Origin: Clostridium_AD sp964467165
GTDB lineage: Bacteria; Bacillota; Clostridia; Clostridiales; Clostridiaceae
Direction of reading: 5' to 3'
DNA: 64,000 bases
Assembly: GCA_964467165.1 (NCBI GenBank)
Contig: CAYXOL010000011.1
Span: 1-64,000, forward strand
Positions 8,057 to 17,679 of this stretch are shown here, one piece after another. Made by a program: the position numbers and the translations under genes. The notes under the pieces were generated by a model. The model searched no databases and had not been told where the DNA came from. It saw only the letters and a list, made by a program, of their open reading frames with translations. Within the stretch, counting starts at the first letter, position 1, and each line of letters begins with the position of its first letter.

Positions 8057-10336
8057 ATGAAAGATGGATGGATTATTAGCGATAATAGTTTAAGTAAAGA
8101 GGATCTTTTAAAAAATGAAAGTATTTTTAATGTTTCAAATGGATATATAGGGATTAGAGGAAACTTCGAAGAGAAATATCCTGAGAATTACGGAACAATT
8201 AGAGGAACCTACATAAATGCGTTTTATGAGGAAACTCCTATACGATATGGGGAAAAAGCCTATGCTTTTCCAGAAACAATGCAAAAAATTGTGAATATTA
8301 CAGATGCACAAAATATTAATATACTAATTAATGGAGAGAAATTTTCTCTGTTTGAGGGTACTGTAAAGAGCCTAGATAGGTACCTAGATATGGAAACCGG
8401 GTGTTATGTTAGAGAAATATGGTGGGTTTCACCGGGAGGATTTGAACTTAAAATAAAGATAACAAGACTGGCTTCATTAAAACACTTGGAATTATTTGCT
8501 ATTAATTACCAAATAGAAAAAATCAATTTTAATGAAGAAATTATTATAGAATCCGGAATTGATGGGGATGTAACAAACTTTACAGATGAAAACGACCCTC
8601 GTTTAGCTACAGGACACGCTAATATTTTATCTGTAGTATCTATGATGGTAGAAAGTGACATTATGCAGGTGGTGTCCGAGACCCAAAATTCTAAGAAACT
8701 TGTAGCTGTTACAACAAAGCATAGCTGTAATGTTAACTGTGAAGTTTCACTTGTAAAGCTAGGAAAAGTGGCAAAGACTATTTTTAAAACAAAGCCTGGG
8801 AAAGAAATTATAAACTTTACAAAATATAATGTATACACGGATTCGAGGCGTTACAATAATCCAGTAACTGAAGGAATAGATAGAGTAGAAAACCTAAGCA
8901 CAGAACCCTTTGGACAATTATTAAATGATCAAAGAGAGTATTTAAAGGGATTTTGGAACCTGGCAGACATCAATATTGAAGGGGATGAAAAACTTAAGTT
9001 AGGCCTCAGATATAATCTATTTCAACTTCTTCAAGCAGTGGGGAAGGATGCAAAAAGCAACATATCAGCAAAGGGATTAAGTGGTGAAGGCTACGAGGGT
9101 CATTATTTTTGGGATACTGAAATTTATATTCTTCCATTTTTCACTTTGTGCCAGCCAGAGCTAGCAAAGGGACTCTTAAGATATCGCTACAGCATTTTAG
9201 ATAATGCAAGGAAAAGAGCAAAAGAGTTAGGTCACAAAAAAGGAGCAGCATATCCTTGGAGAACTATAGTAGGTGAGGAGTGCTCAGCTTATTTCCCAGC
9301 TGGAACTGCTCAATACCATATCAACGCGGATATAGCTTATTCTTATATACAATATTATTTAGCAACTGGGGATATAGATTTTATAAAAGAATGTGGAGCA
9401 GAAGTTGTTTTTGAAACTGCAAGAATATGGATAGAGTTAGGACATTTTCACAAGGGGCAATTTAAGATTGATACAGTAACAGGACCGGATGAGTATACTG
9501 CCATTGTAAATAATAATTATTATACAAATGTCATGGCAAAATATAATTTAAGGTGGGCATCAAAATTGTATTATGATCTCTTAGAGAAGGATTCGAACAT
9601 GTTAAGCAGCTTATGTGAGAAAATAAGTTTAAAAGGGGAGGAAATAGAAGAGTTTGCAGGCGCCTATAAAAATATGTGTTTGCCCTATAATGAAGAGCTT
9701 AAAATTAACGCCCAGGATGATACTTTTTTATCTAAAGCAGTGTGGGATTTTGAAAATACACCCAAAGAGAAATACCCACTATTACTTAATTTTCATCCAC
9801 TAACTATCTATAGATATCAAGTATTAAAACAGGCAGATACGGTACTTGCACATTTTCTTGTGGAAGATGAATCAGATCCTATGACTATTAAAAATTCTTA
9901 TGATTACTATGAAAAAATAACAACACATGATTCATCCTTATCTTGCGCGGCCTACAGCATTATGGCATCCAAGATAGGATACCCCCAAAAAGCATATGAA
10001 TATTTTATACAAACAGCAAGATTAGATTTAGATGATACCCATGGAAATACTAAGGATGGTGTCCATACTGCTAACATGGGCGGAACCTGGATGGCAATAG
10101 TGTATGGCTTTGCAGGCCTTAGAATAAAAGAAGATTATATTTCTCTTACACCAAAGCTTCCTGAAAAGTGGAAGGAGCTTAAATTTGAATTTTTATATAA
10201 AGGTGCTCATATTCAGGTAGATATTAAAATGGATAAAACAGAAATAACTGTTCAATGTGATTGCTCCATTAATTTGAGAGTTAATAATATACTATACGAA
10301 ATTGCAGAGAGTGGCAAAATAGTGATAGTGAATTAG
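8057..10336 (+). CDS. Glycoside hydrolase family 65 disaccharide phosphorylase
   Basis: A 759-residue cytosolic enzyme, the usual GH65 length. It has the family's beta-sandwich N-domain, an (alpha/alpha)6 barrel with FWDTEIYILPF, and the catalytic-acid motif TGPDEYTA, with Glu479 as the expected general acid. GH65 phosphorylases split maltose, kojibiose, nigerose or trehalose with phosphate to give beta-glucose-1-phosphate and glucose. The TGPDEYT variant and the absence of a nearby beta-phosphoglucomutase leave specificity open. Start at ATG 8057 behind AGGGAG; the GTG at 8048 overlaps that site. Last gene of the importer operon, so it acts on the imported sugar. Confidence 0.9.
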   Translation: MKDGWIISDNSLSKEDLLKNESIFNVSNGYIGIRGNFEEKYPENYGTIRGTYINAFYEETPIRYGEKAYAFPETMQKIVNITDAQNINILINGEKFSLFEGTVKSLDRYLDMETGCYVREIWWVSPGGFELKIKITRLASLKHLELFAINYQIEKINFNEEIIIESGIDGDVTNFTDENDPRLATGHANILSVVSMMVESDIMQVVSETQNSKKLVAVTTKHSCNVNCEVSLVKLGKVAKTIFKTKPGKEIINFTKYNVYTDSRRYNNPVTEGIDRVENLSTEPFGQLLNDQREYLKGFWNLADINIEGDEKLKLGLRYNLFQLLQAVGKDAKSNISAKGLSGEGYEGHYFWDTEIYILPFFTLCQPELAKGLLRYRYSILDNARKRAKELGHKKGAAYPWRTIVGEECSAYFPAGTAQYHINADIAYSYIQYYLATGDIDFIKECGAEVVFETARIWIELGHFHKGQFKIDTVTGPDEYTAIVNNNYYTNVMAKYNLRWASKLYYDLLEKDSNMLSSLCEKISLKGEEIEEFAGAYKNMCLPYNEELKINAQDDTFLSKAVWDFENTPKEKYPLLLNFHPLTIYRYQVLKQADTVLAHFLVEDESDPMTIKNSYDYYEKITTHDSSLSCAAYSIMASKIGYPQKAYEYFIQTARLDLDDTHGNTKDGVHTANMGGTWMAIVYGFAGLRIKEDYISLTPKLPEKWKELKFEFLYKGAHIQVDIKMDKTEITVQCDCSINLRVNNILYEIAESGKIVIVN

Positions 10337-11712
10337 AGAGTTTCTATCATTGATTTCTGCTTTTCTTTAAGGCTGTATGAAGCAATTATAGTAATAATAG
10401 GGGATAGATAGCATAGTACTGCAAAGGGAGCATAGGAAGTAGCAGAAACCCCTGTAAGAGATTTAAGTATAAGAGCATTAATATTCCAAACCATTAAAGG
10501 CGCAATTATGGTACCTGTATCTGAAATAGTCCTTGCAAGGATTGAAGTATCAACACCAAGTTTATTATATTTATCCTGCAGAAGTCTTCCAGGAAGCAAT
10601 ATTCCAACTGTCTGATCGCAGGTTATTATGGTTAGGAAACTACTAATTAGAGCTGTTTTTAATATAAGCTGCCTCTTGTTTTTAATACCAATGGTTAGTT
10701 TATCAATTAAAGGAGCTATCATACCAGTTTTCTCAAATAGGCTTGTTAGACTAACGGCACCCATAACTATAAGAACCACTTCTATCATAGATTTAATACC
10801 ACCACTTATAAGTATTTTATTAAGCTCAGTTGAGGCAGTAGAACCGTGGTAGCCAAAGAAAAGTGATTTTATAAGTGAATAAAATGATATATGCTGAGAG
10901 AAAACACTAACTAGGCAACCTGCAAAAAGACCTACCAGCATTGTGGGTATTGTTTTAGCACCACAAAGAGACATTATAAGGATTATAGTAGGAAGAAATG
11001 CAATAAAAGGTGATATTTTAAAGCCAGCTAATATAGCATTTTGGTAATATACAAGACTTTGGGCGCCAGTGCTGGTGGTGAAATTTCTACCTATTAAGTA
11101 ATATATTGCTGCGGTAATGACAAATAAGGGTATAAAAGTTGGAAGCATTGCAGCTACAACTTGTTTATAACTTTTTTTTGTTACTGTAAGCGTAAGATTA
11201 ATTAAACCAGACAGAGGTGATATTTTGTCTGCAATAAAAGCACCAGATATTATTACTCCAAGAAGTAATGGAGTGGGAACACCAAAGCCTTTGCCAACAC
11301 CAAGTAGTGCAATGCCTATAGTGCACACTGTTCCAATTGCACTACCCATAAATATGGATATTATTGAAACTATTATAAAGGCAGCAAAAAGAAAATTCAT
11401 ACCTTTCATATATTCAAACCCATAGTACATTAGAGAAGGGACAACACCAGATGCTAGCCATATGGAGGCTGCGGCACCAATAAGTAGAATTAGCACATAA
11501 AGAGTCCAGGCTTCTTTTAGTCCTGATAATAATAAAATCATTATATCTTTTAGGGTGTATTTATATTTTATAAGTATGGTGGAGGTAAAAATAATACTAC
11601 TTAGAAATCCATATGCCAATGATATTTTAATTATAATGCAAGAAGAAATTAGAAGAATGCTCACTGCTATAATAATAAAACAATGCAATTTTGATATGCT
11701 TTTTTCGTTCAT
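10333..11712 (-). CDS. NhaC-family Na+/H+ antiporter
   Basis: A 459-residue protein with about 11-12 hydrophobic segments. Family-like features include ADKISPLSGLINLTLTVTK in the middle and TCDQTVGILLPGRLLQDKYN in the second half, close to NhaC-type antiporters that exchange Na+ (or small metabolites) for protons. GAGGTGG precedes the ATG. The stop overlaps the GH65 stop by four bases (convergent), with no terminator between. Substrate is inferred from family only; some NhaC relatives exchange malate/lactate or other solutes. Confidence 0.82.
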   Translation of the reverse strand: MNEKSISKLHCFIIIAVSILLISSCIIIKISLAYGFLSSIIFTSTILIKYKYTLKDIMILLLSGLKEAWTLYVLILLIGAAASIWLASGVVPSLMYYGFEYMKGMNFLFAAFIIVSIISIFMGSAIGTVCTIGIALLGVGKGFGVPTPLLLGVIISGAFIADKISPLSGLINLTLTVTKKSYKQVVAAMLPTFIPLFVITAAIYYLIGRNFTTSTGAQSLVYYQNAILAGFKISPFIAFLPTIILIMSLCGAKTIPTMLVGLFAGCLVSVFSQHISFYSLIKSLFFGYHGSTASTELNKILISGGIKSMIEVVLIVMGAVSLTSLFEKTGMIAPLIDKLTIGIKNKRQLILKTALISSFLTIITCDQTVGILLPGRLLQDKYNKLGVDTSILARTISDTGTIIAPLMVWNINALILKSLTGVSATSYAPFAVLCYLSPIITIIASYSLKEKQKSMIETL

Positions 11713-11838
11713 TTGCCACCTCTATAAATTATTTAATATTTACATATATAAAGCAATATATCTCATGAAAAATCCGAGTGTTATTTGTATATATTACCAT
11801 TAAAATTAGGGATATTCAATCTATTTTATATAACATAT

Positions 11839-11884
11839 ATAAACATAATGAACCTTAACAATTGTTGAGGTTCATTATGTTTAT
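11839..11884. repeat. 46-bp near-perfect palindrome in a divergent promoter region
   Basis: Arms 11839-11855 and 11868-11884 are perfect complements (17 bp). The intervening 12 bases extend the pairing through a T-G wobble and AACAA/TTGTT. It lies between the divergent antiporter and YesN genes, with no T tract, so it is not an obvious terminator. It may be an operator or extruded structure. Confidence 0.75.
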
Positions 11885-11916
11885 ACTGGTATATTTGAAA
11901 TTTACCTTATATAGCA

Positions 11917-11945
11917 TTATCAATATAGTAATAATATGGTATAAT
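11917..11945 (+). promoter_or_regulatory. Promoter of the galactose-type sensing operon
   Basis: TTATCA (11917-11922), a 17-base spacer and an extended -10, TGGTATAAT with TATAAT at 11940-11945. It is 63 bases upstream of the YesN-type regulator. Confidence 0.6.
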
Positions 11946-12008
11946 TGAGACGAAAATTAGTAAGAGATTAATGGAAAATTAATATAGATGATGCCATAGG
12001 AGGGAAGT

Positions 12009-13622
12009 ATGTATAAATTAATTTTAGTGGATGATGAAGAAGAAGTGAGAAAAGGCATAATAGAGAAAATAAAGTGGGAGCAATATGGCTTTGACCTAGT
12101 AGGAGAAGCTGAAAATGGTAGAGAAGCCTTGGAAATGGCAGAAAAATTTACTCCAGATGTAATTGTAACTGATATTAAAATGCCATTTATGGATGGACTT
12201 CAACTTTCCCAGGAATTAAGAAAACGATTCCCAACTATCAAAATAATAATATTGACGGGTTTTGATAAATTTGAATATGCACAAAAGGCTGTAAACCTAA
12301 ATGTTGTGGAGTATGCTCTAAAACCAGTTTCTTCAAAAGACTTCATTGAAGTACTTTCCAGGGTCAAAGCACAAATTGATGAAGAAATGCTACGGAAAAA
12401 GGATATGGAAGCACTTGAAGAATATTATGTGAAGAGCTTGCCCATTTTAAAAGAAAAATTTCTTACTTATCTAATTACAAGTAAAGTAGCTAAAGCTGAA
12501 ATTGAAGAAAAATGTATAAATTATAATATTAATTTAAATGGGAATCGATTTGTGGTAGCGGCTATAAACATTGATGGTAAACTTAAATATAAAGATAAAA
12601 AAAATGATAATAGCAATGAAGTAGATTTGCTGAAATTTGCAGCTATTAATATAATTGAAGAGATCCTTTGCGAAGATAAGCAGGGACTAGTTTTTATACA
12701 TAATGATCTTATTGTATTAATTAGTCCACACTTGGAAGAGGATAGAGGTTTTATTTTTAACAGTATTAATTCCACCCTTGAAGAAATAAGACAGAATATT
12801 GAAAAATACTTGAAATTCACTATTACTATTGGTCTTGGAACAATTATAAGTGATGTTTCACATATAAATGATTCTTATCAGAATGCTGTTCTTGCCTTAG
12901 ATTATAGATTTATCATGGGAAATAATCGGATTATTTGGATAGAAGATATTGAGCCTAGCAGCAGTAAAAAAATAGTTTTTGATGAAATTATGCAGCATGA
13001 CCTTAGTAGTTCTATAAAGGTAGGAACAGAGAGTGAGATTATTAAAAACATAGACACCTTGTTTTATAAACTTTTAGAAGTAAATGCACCCTTTAAGCAT
13101 TTTCAGATATATTTATTAGAAATACTCACAACTATAATTAAAACAGCAGAAGGTATAAATGTAGACTTAAATTATATTTTTGGTGAGAATTATAATTTAT
13201 TTGTGGAACTATATGAATTTAATGATTTAAATCAGGTTAAGAATTGGTTTAAATATATATCTATAAAAATAATGAACTACATTACAAAAGATAGGCAAGA
13301 CAATTGCACACTTTTAGTTGAAAAGACAAAGGCATACGTAAATAAACATTACAGTGATAGTACCATAACTGTTAATAGTCTTTGTAGTTATTTATTTATA
13401 AGCCCAACTTATTTTAGCTTTATTTTTAAAAAAGAAACAAAAATGACTTTTATAAATTATTTAACTCAGATTAGAATGGACGCTTCAAAGGATTTAATTA
13501 AAACTACTAAAATGAAATCTTTTGAAATTGCATATAAAGTTGGATATTCAGAACCGAATTATTTCAGTTACTGCTTTAAAAAACATTTTGGGATGTCACC
13601 ATCTGAGTATAGAAATAATTAA
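12009..13622 (+). CDS. YesN-type response regulator, receiver plus AraC DNA-binding domain
   Basis: A 537-residue cytosolic regulator. Residues ~1-120 are a receiver domain with acidic pair DDEE (8-11), phospho-acceptor Asp55 (IVTDIKMP) and a KP switch pair. A ~300-residue middle region is typical of long YesN proteins. The last ~100 residues are an AraC double helix-turn-helix (VNSLCSYLFISPTYFSFIFK, then YFSYCFKKHFGMSPSEYR). It precedes the YesM-type kinase by 74 bases and so is its partner. The likely targets are the mgl genes downstream, where direct repeats spaced 21 bp lie before the second binding-protein gene. Confidence 0.93.
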   Translation: MYKLILVDDEEEVRKGIIEKIKWEQYGFDLVGEAENGREALEMAEKFTPDVIVTDIKMPFMDGLQLSQELRKRFPTIKIIILTGFDKFEYAQKAVNLNVVEYALKPVSSKDFIEVLSRVKAQIDEEMLRKKDMEALEEYYVKSLPILKEKFLTYLITSKVAKAEIEEKCINYNINLNGNRFVVAAINIDGKLKYKDKKNDNSNEVDLLKFAAINIIEEILCEDKQGLVFIHNDLIVLISPHLEEDRGFIFNSINSTLEEIRQNIEKYLKFTITIGLGTIISDVSHINDSYQNAVLALDYRFIMGNNRIIWIEDIEPSSSKKIVFDEIMQHDLSSSIKVGTESEIIKNIDTLFYKLLEVNAPFKHFQIYLLEILTTIIKTAEGINVDLNYIFGENYNLFVELYEFNDLNQVKNWFKYISIKIMNYITKDRQDNCTLLVEKTKAYVNKHYSDSTITVNSLCSYLFISPTYFSFIFKKETKMTFINYLTQIRMDASKDLIKTTKMKSFEIAYKVGYSEPNYFSYCFKKHFGMSPSEYRNN

Positions 13623-13696
13623 ACATTCTTCATACCTGAGAGGAAATGACATTAGTGAGATTACATTAAAAAAGGTGAATTAGAGGAGATGAAATT

Positions 13697-15460
13697 TTGA
13701 AAAACAAGATTGGAGGATTTTTAAAGAAACATTATAACATAGCAGTTACGTCCTTTAAAGTACGAGGAATACAATTTATTATTACTATATCATTTACTCT
13801 TATTACAGTTTTGGCTATGCTTTTTGTTGGAATTATAATCTATAATAAGTTTTCGATTTCCTTAGAAGCTAATGCTACTTTGAGTACAAAACAATTAGTT
13901 AATCAGGTTAATTCAAATATTGAATACTATTTAAAGAGTACTAAGGAAGTATCTAATCTATTAGATAAAAATATTTATCTAAATCAACATATTCCAAATA
14001 GTAAGTTAAAAGATCAAATGAATATAATACAAAATATTAGAGGTGATATTGCAAGTCTAGCTGTATTCTCAGATAAGGGCGAACTTATAATTGAATCGTC
14101 TACTTCCGTATTAAAAGATAATGTTAATGTAATTGACCAAGATTGGTTTAAATCAGCACTAAATAAATCGGATAACCTAAAATTTTCGCTGCCTCATGTT
14201 CAAAACCTTTTTAGTGGGAAACATGATTGGGTTGTTTCATTAAGTAGAGTTATATACTTTTATAAAGGTAATGAAAGAGTACGTGGAGTGCTGTTAGTTG
14301 ATATGAATTACAGTACCATAGGTCAGCTTTGCCAAAGTATATCTATAGGGAAAAGAGGTTATATGTATATAGTTGATTCTGATAACAATATAATATATCA
14401 CCCAGAACAACAGCTCATAAACATAGGTTTAAAGTCTGAAAATCGTGAGGATTACTTAGGCAGTTATATAGAAAATACTGATGAAGGAAAGCAGCTTATC
14501 ACAATAAAAACAGTAAATTATACTAACTGGAAGGTTGTAGCAGTTGCATATATGTCAGAAATACTAGATTTCAAACAAACTAGTACTAACTTTATAGGAT
14601 GGATTCTGTTTGTTTCTATTATTTTGATTATGCTTATATTTGGATTTATTTCAGCTAAAATATCGCATCCCATAAAGCAGTTAGAAGAGTCAATGAAGAT
14701 GGTAGAGGCAGGAGACTTTAATATATATATTGACGTTAAAGGTGAAGATGAGGTGGAGAGATTGTCTACAGCCTTTAATCTTATGATTTCTAAGGTTAGG
14801 TATCTTATGGCACAAATAGTAATAGAGCAAGAGGCAAAAAGAAAAAGTGAATTAAATGCGCTCCAAGCTCAAATTAATCCGCATTTTCTATACAATACCT
14901 TAGACTCAATAGTTTGGATGGCGGAAAATGAGAAAAATGAGGGTGTAATTACAATGGTAACAGCTCTTGCTAGGTTATTTAGAATAAGTATAAGTAGGGG
15001 TAAAAATATTATTACAGTCCAGGAAGAAATGGAGCATGCAAAAAATTACTTAATAATACAAAAGATCAGATATAAGAACAAATTTGAATTTGAGATTATG
15101 GTGGAAAAGGAAGTTTTAGAGTACAAGACCTTAAAGTTAATATTGCAGCCACTCATAGAAAATTCAATTTACCATGGCATCGAATATATGGTAGACAAAG
15201 GATACATAAAAATATCAGCTTGTATTAGTAATGGTAAATTATTGTATGAAATAAGTGACGATGGACTTGGAATTGAACCAGAAAAATTAAAGCACCTACT
15301 TGCGTATAAAGAAAAAGATAATGCTGGGTCCGGAGTTGGGGTGAAAAATGTACATGAGAGAATTCAACTAACCTACGGCACTGAATTCGGTCTTGAAATA
15401 CAAAGTGAAATTGAAGAGGGAACTACAATTAAAATTTGGCTGCCTCTTACAAAAGAATAG
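13697..15460 (+). CDS. YesM/LytS-type sensor histidine kinase
   Basis: A 587-residue membrane kinase. It has a first membrane segment at ~28-50, a ~240-residue extracellular sensor resembling a Cache fold, a second membrane segment at ~298-322, a HAMP linker, a His_kinase domain with INPHFLYNTL (phospho-acceptor His396) and a HATPase domain (ENSIYHG; DDGLGI). Start is TTG 13697 behind AGAGGAG. It lies between its response regulator and an anchored sugar-binding protein, the same order as the XylFII-LytS/YesN xylose sensor described in Clostridium beijerinckii. Confidence 0.93.
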   Translation: MKNKIGGFLKKHYNIAVTSFKVRGIQFIITISFTLITVLAMLFVGIIIYNKFSISLEANATLSTKQLVNQVNSNIEYYLKSTKEVSNLLDKNIYLNQHIPNSKLKDQMNIIQNIRGDIASLAVFSDKGELIIESSTSVLKDNVNVIDQDWFKSALNKSDNLKFSLPHVQNLFSGKHDWVVSLSRVIYFYKGNERVRGVLLVDMNYSTIGQLCQSISIGKRGYMYIVDSDNNIIYHPEQQLINIGLKSENREDYLGSYIENTDEGKQLITIKTVNYTNWKVVAVAYMSEILDFKQTSTNFIGWILFVSIILIMLIFGFISAKISHPIKQLEESMKMVEAGDFNIYIDVKGEDEVERLSTAFNLMISKVRYLMAQIVIEQEAKRKSELNALQAQINPHFLYNTLDSIVWMAENEKNEGVITMVTALARLFRISISRGKNIITVQEEMEHAKNYLIIQKIRYKNKFEFEIMVEKEVLEYKTLKLILQPLIENSIYHGIEYMVDKGYIKISACISNGKLLYEISDDGLGIEPEKLKHLLAYKEKDNAGSGVGVKNVHERIQLTYGTEFGLEIQSEIEEGTTIKIWLPLTKE

Positions 15461-15476
15461 AGCTGAGGTGTTGCAT

Positions 15477-16454
15477 ATGTCTAGAAAGAATGTCTTATTA
15501 ATTTTTTTGTTTATTATACTTGTTTTATCACCCTTTTTATTTGGAATTATAGATTTAAATACAAAGGGAGAGGATGAACCTAAAAACATATCATTAATAT
15601 TTAAAACACAGCGTGGAGACTACTTTAAAAATGTTAGAATGGGTGCTGAGGTTGCAGCTAAAGAATTTAATGTAAAGGTAGATTTTAGTTCTCCAAAAGA
15701 TGAAAATGATATAGATGGACAAATAGCTCTTGTGAATGCGGCTATTGAAAGAAAGGTTGACACACTTATACTGGCGCCAAGTGATTATAACAAACTGGTA
15801 GATGTAACTGAAAAAGCTATAAGTGAAAAGATACCGGTACTGGTAATAGACAGTAAATTAAATACTAATAAAATTAGCAGTTATATAACTACTGACAATA
15901 TTAAGGCTGGAAAGATGGCAGGTGAAAAGCTTGTTACACTATGTGGTGTAGGTTCGAGAATTGCTATTATTAATTTTGTTGAAGGAGCAAGTAATAATAA
16001 AGATAGAGAAGTGGGTCTGTGGCCTATAATTTTAAAAAATTCTATATTAAAAGTTGTATATAAGGATTACGTGGCAGCAGACTCAGAGAGTGCCTCAGTG
16101 CTTACAAAAAAACTTGTGTTAGGTGATGATAAAGTTAACACAATAATAGCATTAAATTATATAAGCTCTATAGGGGTGGCAGAGGCCATTGATGAAATGG
16201 GTCTTGCAGGAAAAGTAAATGTGATAACCTTTGACAATACACCGCAGCAGATAGAATTTTTAGAAAGTGGTGTAATACAAGCTACTGTTACCCAGAGTCC
16301 TTTTGGAATGGGATATTTAGCGGTTAAAAATGCAGTTCTAAATTTACAACATAAGAAAATTCCAAGCTATATCGATACTGGAGTAGTTGTAATAGATAGG
16401 GTTAACATGTATAAACCTGAAAATCAAAAGATATTATTCCCTTTTACTCAATAA
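15477..16454 (+). CDS. Membrane-anchored sugar-binding sensor protein (XylFII-like)
   Basis: A 325-residue protein. Residues 5-25 form a hydrophobic segment without a lipobox cysteine, so it is probably a membrane-anchored, extracellular protein rather than a lipoprotein. The rest is a LacI/RbsB-type periplasmic-binding fold (DTLILAPSDYNKLVDVTEKA; NVITFDNTPQQIEFLESG). Start ATG 15477 behind GAGGTG; the frame extends upstream inside the kinase gene but without a ribosome site. Placed directly after the YesM kinase, it most likely acts as the ligand-sensing subunit, like XylFII with LytS, not as the transporter's binding protein. Ligand unknown, probably galactose from the neighbours. Confidence 0.85.
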   Translation: MSRKNVLLIFLFIILVLSPFLFGIIDLNTKGEDEPKNISLIFKTQRGDYFKNVRMGAEVAAKEFNVKVDFSSPKDENDIDGQIALVNAAIERKVDTLILAPSDYNKLVDVTEKAISEKIPVLVIDSKLNTNKISSYITTDNIKAGKMAGEKLVTLCGVGSRIAIINFVEGASNNKDREVGLWPIILKNSILKVVYKDYVAADSESASVLTKKLVLGDDKVNTIIALNYISSIGVAEAIDEMGLAGKVNVITFDNTPQQIEFLESGVIQATVTQSPFGMGYLAVKNAVLNLQHKKIPSYIDTGVVVIDRVNMYKPENQKILFPFTQ

Positions 16455-16485
16455 AAATATGAGAAATATATAGGGAGATGATTTA

Positions 16486-17541
16486 ATGAACAATATGAAA
16501 AAAATCATAATATTTTTATCCATGTTGCTTATTCTAATAGCTGGTTTTAAAGGATGCGCAAACAGTGATAATTATTCAAACACAGGATATAAAGGTGGTA
16601 TTCCAAAGGTAGGAGCAGCCATTTATAAGTATGATGATGAATTTATGTCATATATACGTAATTCCATGGAAAATGATGCATATGGAAGAATAGCATTGAA
16701 TATGAACGATTCCCAAAATGATCAAAATATACAGTTACAACAAGTGGATCAAATGGTTTCAAAGGGAGCCAGGGCTCTTGCCATAAATTTAGTGGATCCA
16801 AAAGCTGCAAAAGCTGTAATTAGTAAAGCAAAAGCCGCCAATTTACCAGTTGTATTTTTTAATAAGGAGCCAGATGCAGCAGCATTAAACAGTTATGATA
16901 AAGCCTGGTTCGTAGGTACAGATTCAAAGGAATCTGGAATTTTACAAGGGAAAATGATTGTTGACCTTTGGAATGGAAATAAGAGTAAATGGGATAAAAA
17001 TCAAGATGGCAAACTATCATACGTATTACTTAAGGGTGAGCCAGGACACCCTGATGCAGAGGCGCGTAGCAAATATGTACTAGATGAAATTAAAAAAGCA
17101 GGTATTTCTGTAGAAGAACTAGCACAGTTTTCTGCCATGTGGGATGCAACAAAAGCTAAGGATAAAATGGACGGATGGATATCGGAGTTCCATGATAGGA
17201 TAGAATTTGTAATATCTAATAACGATGATATGGCACTGGGAGCATTAGATTCACTAGAAAAAGCAGGATATCTGTCAGAAGAAAAATTTATCCCTGTAGT
17301 TGGAATAGATGCCATACCAGATGCTGTTAAGAAGATAAAAGAAGGTACAATGATGGGGACAGTATTAAATGATGCTAGTAGCCAGGCTAAAGCAATAATC
17401 GATTTAGTTACCAATGCTGCAAAGGGTAAGAATATTATTAATGGTACTTCTTGGAAGATAACTAATGACAAATATCTACGAATTCCTTATATAACTATAA
17501 TTAAGGATAATATAGATGTAGCAGAGCAGGCATATAAATAG
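16486..17541 (+). CDS. mglB: Galactose/methyl-galactoside binding lipoprotein MglB, paralogue 1
   Basis: A 351-residue lipoprotein with signal peptide and Cys near residue 24 (FKGC). The body matches MglB: an EF-hand-like calcium loop (DKNQDGKLSYV), the motif KGEPGHPDAEARS and ISNNDDMALGALDS. It binds galactose or glucose outside the cell for the MglAC channel. GGGAG precedes the ATG. A second MglB lies immediately downstream, so one of the two may have a shifted sugar preference or a sensing role. Confidence 0.88.
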   Translation: MNNMKKIIIFLSMLLILIAGFKGCANSDNYSNTGYKGGIPKVGAAIYKYDDEFMSYIRNSMENDAYGRIALNMNDSQNDQNIQLQQVDQMVSKGARALAINLVDPKAAKAVISKAKAANLPVVFFNKEPDAAALNSYDKAWFVGTDSKESGILQGKMIVDLWNGNKSKWDKNQDGKLSYVLLKGEPGHPDAEARSKYVLDEIKKAGISVEELAQFSAMWDATKAKDKMDGWISEFHDRIEFVISNNDDMALGALDSLEKAGYLSEEKFIPVVGIDAIPDAVKKIKEGTMMGTVLNDASSQAKAIIDLVTNAAKGKNIINGTSWKITNDKYLRIPYITIIKDNIDVAEQAYK

Positions 17542-17572
17542 TTATGGAATAACCATTAAATTGAAAAACACC

Positions 17573-17603
17573 GTAGGATTTTAATATATCATAGTAGGAT
17601 TTT
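17573..17603. promoter_or_regulatory. Direct repeats upstream of the second mglB
   Basis: GTAGGATTTT occurs at 17573-17582 and again at 17594-17603, 21 bases apart, i.e. two DNA turns on one face. AraC-type regulators often bind such paired direct half-sites. A reversed AAAATCC at 17619-17625 adds an inverted element. Candidate target of the YesN regulator; inference only. Confidence 0.45.
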
Positions 17604-17643
17604 GTATTAATATTAAAGAAAATCCATGGTAATATTAATACAA
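17602..17643. repeat. Inverted repeat before mglB paralogue 2
   Basis: Perfect 14-bp arms (17602-17615 and 17630-17643) around a 14-base loop. No T tract follows. It overlaps the second direct repeat and abuts the cre box, so it may be a regulatory hairpin or operator. Confidence 0.6.
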
Positions 17644-17656
17644 GTTAACGTTTACA
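17643..17656 (-). promoter_or_regulatory. CcpA cre box of the mgl operon
   Basis: Read on the minus strand, TGTAAACGTTAACT fits TGWAANCGNTNWCA at every position except the last. It lies 24 bases before the mglB start, so CcpA could act as a roadblock. This fits catabolite repression of a secondary sugar importer. Confidence 0.65.
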
Positions 17657-17679
17657 ATAAAATCTGAGGGGGAAAATTC

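Noticed and set aside
17001..17471. 156-residue open frame antisense to mglB paralogue 1
   Set aside because: Serine/proline-rich shadow of a strongly supported gene on the other strand.
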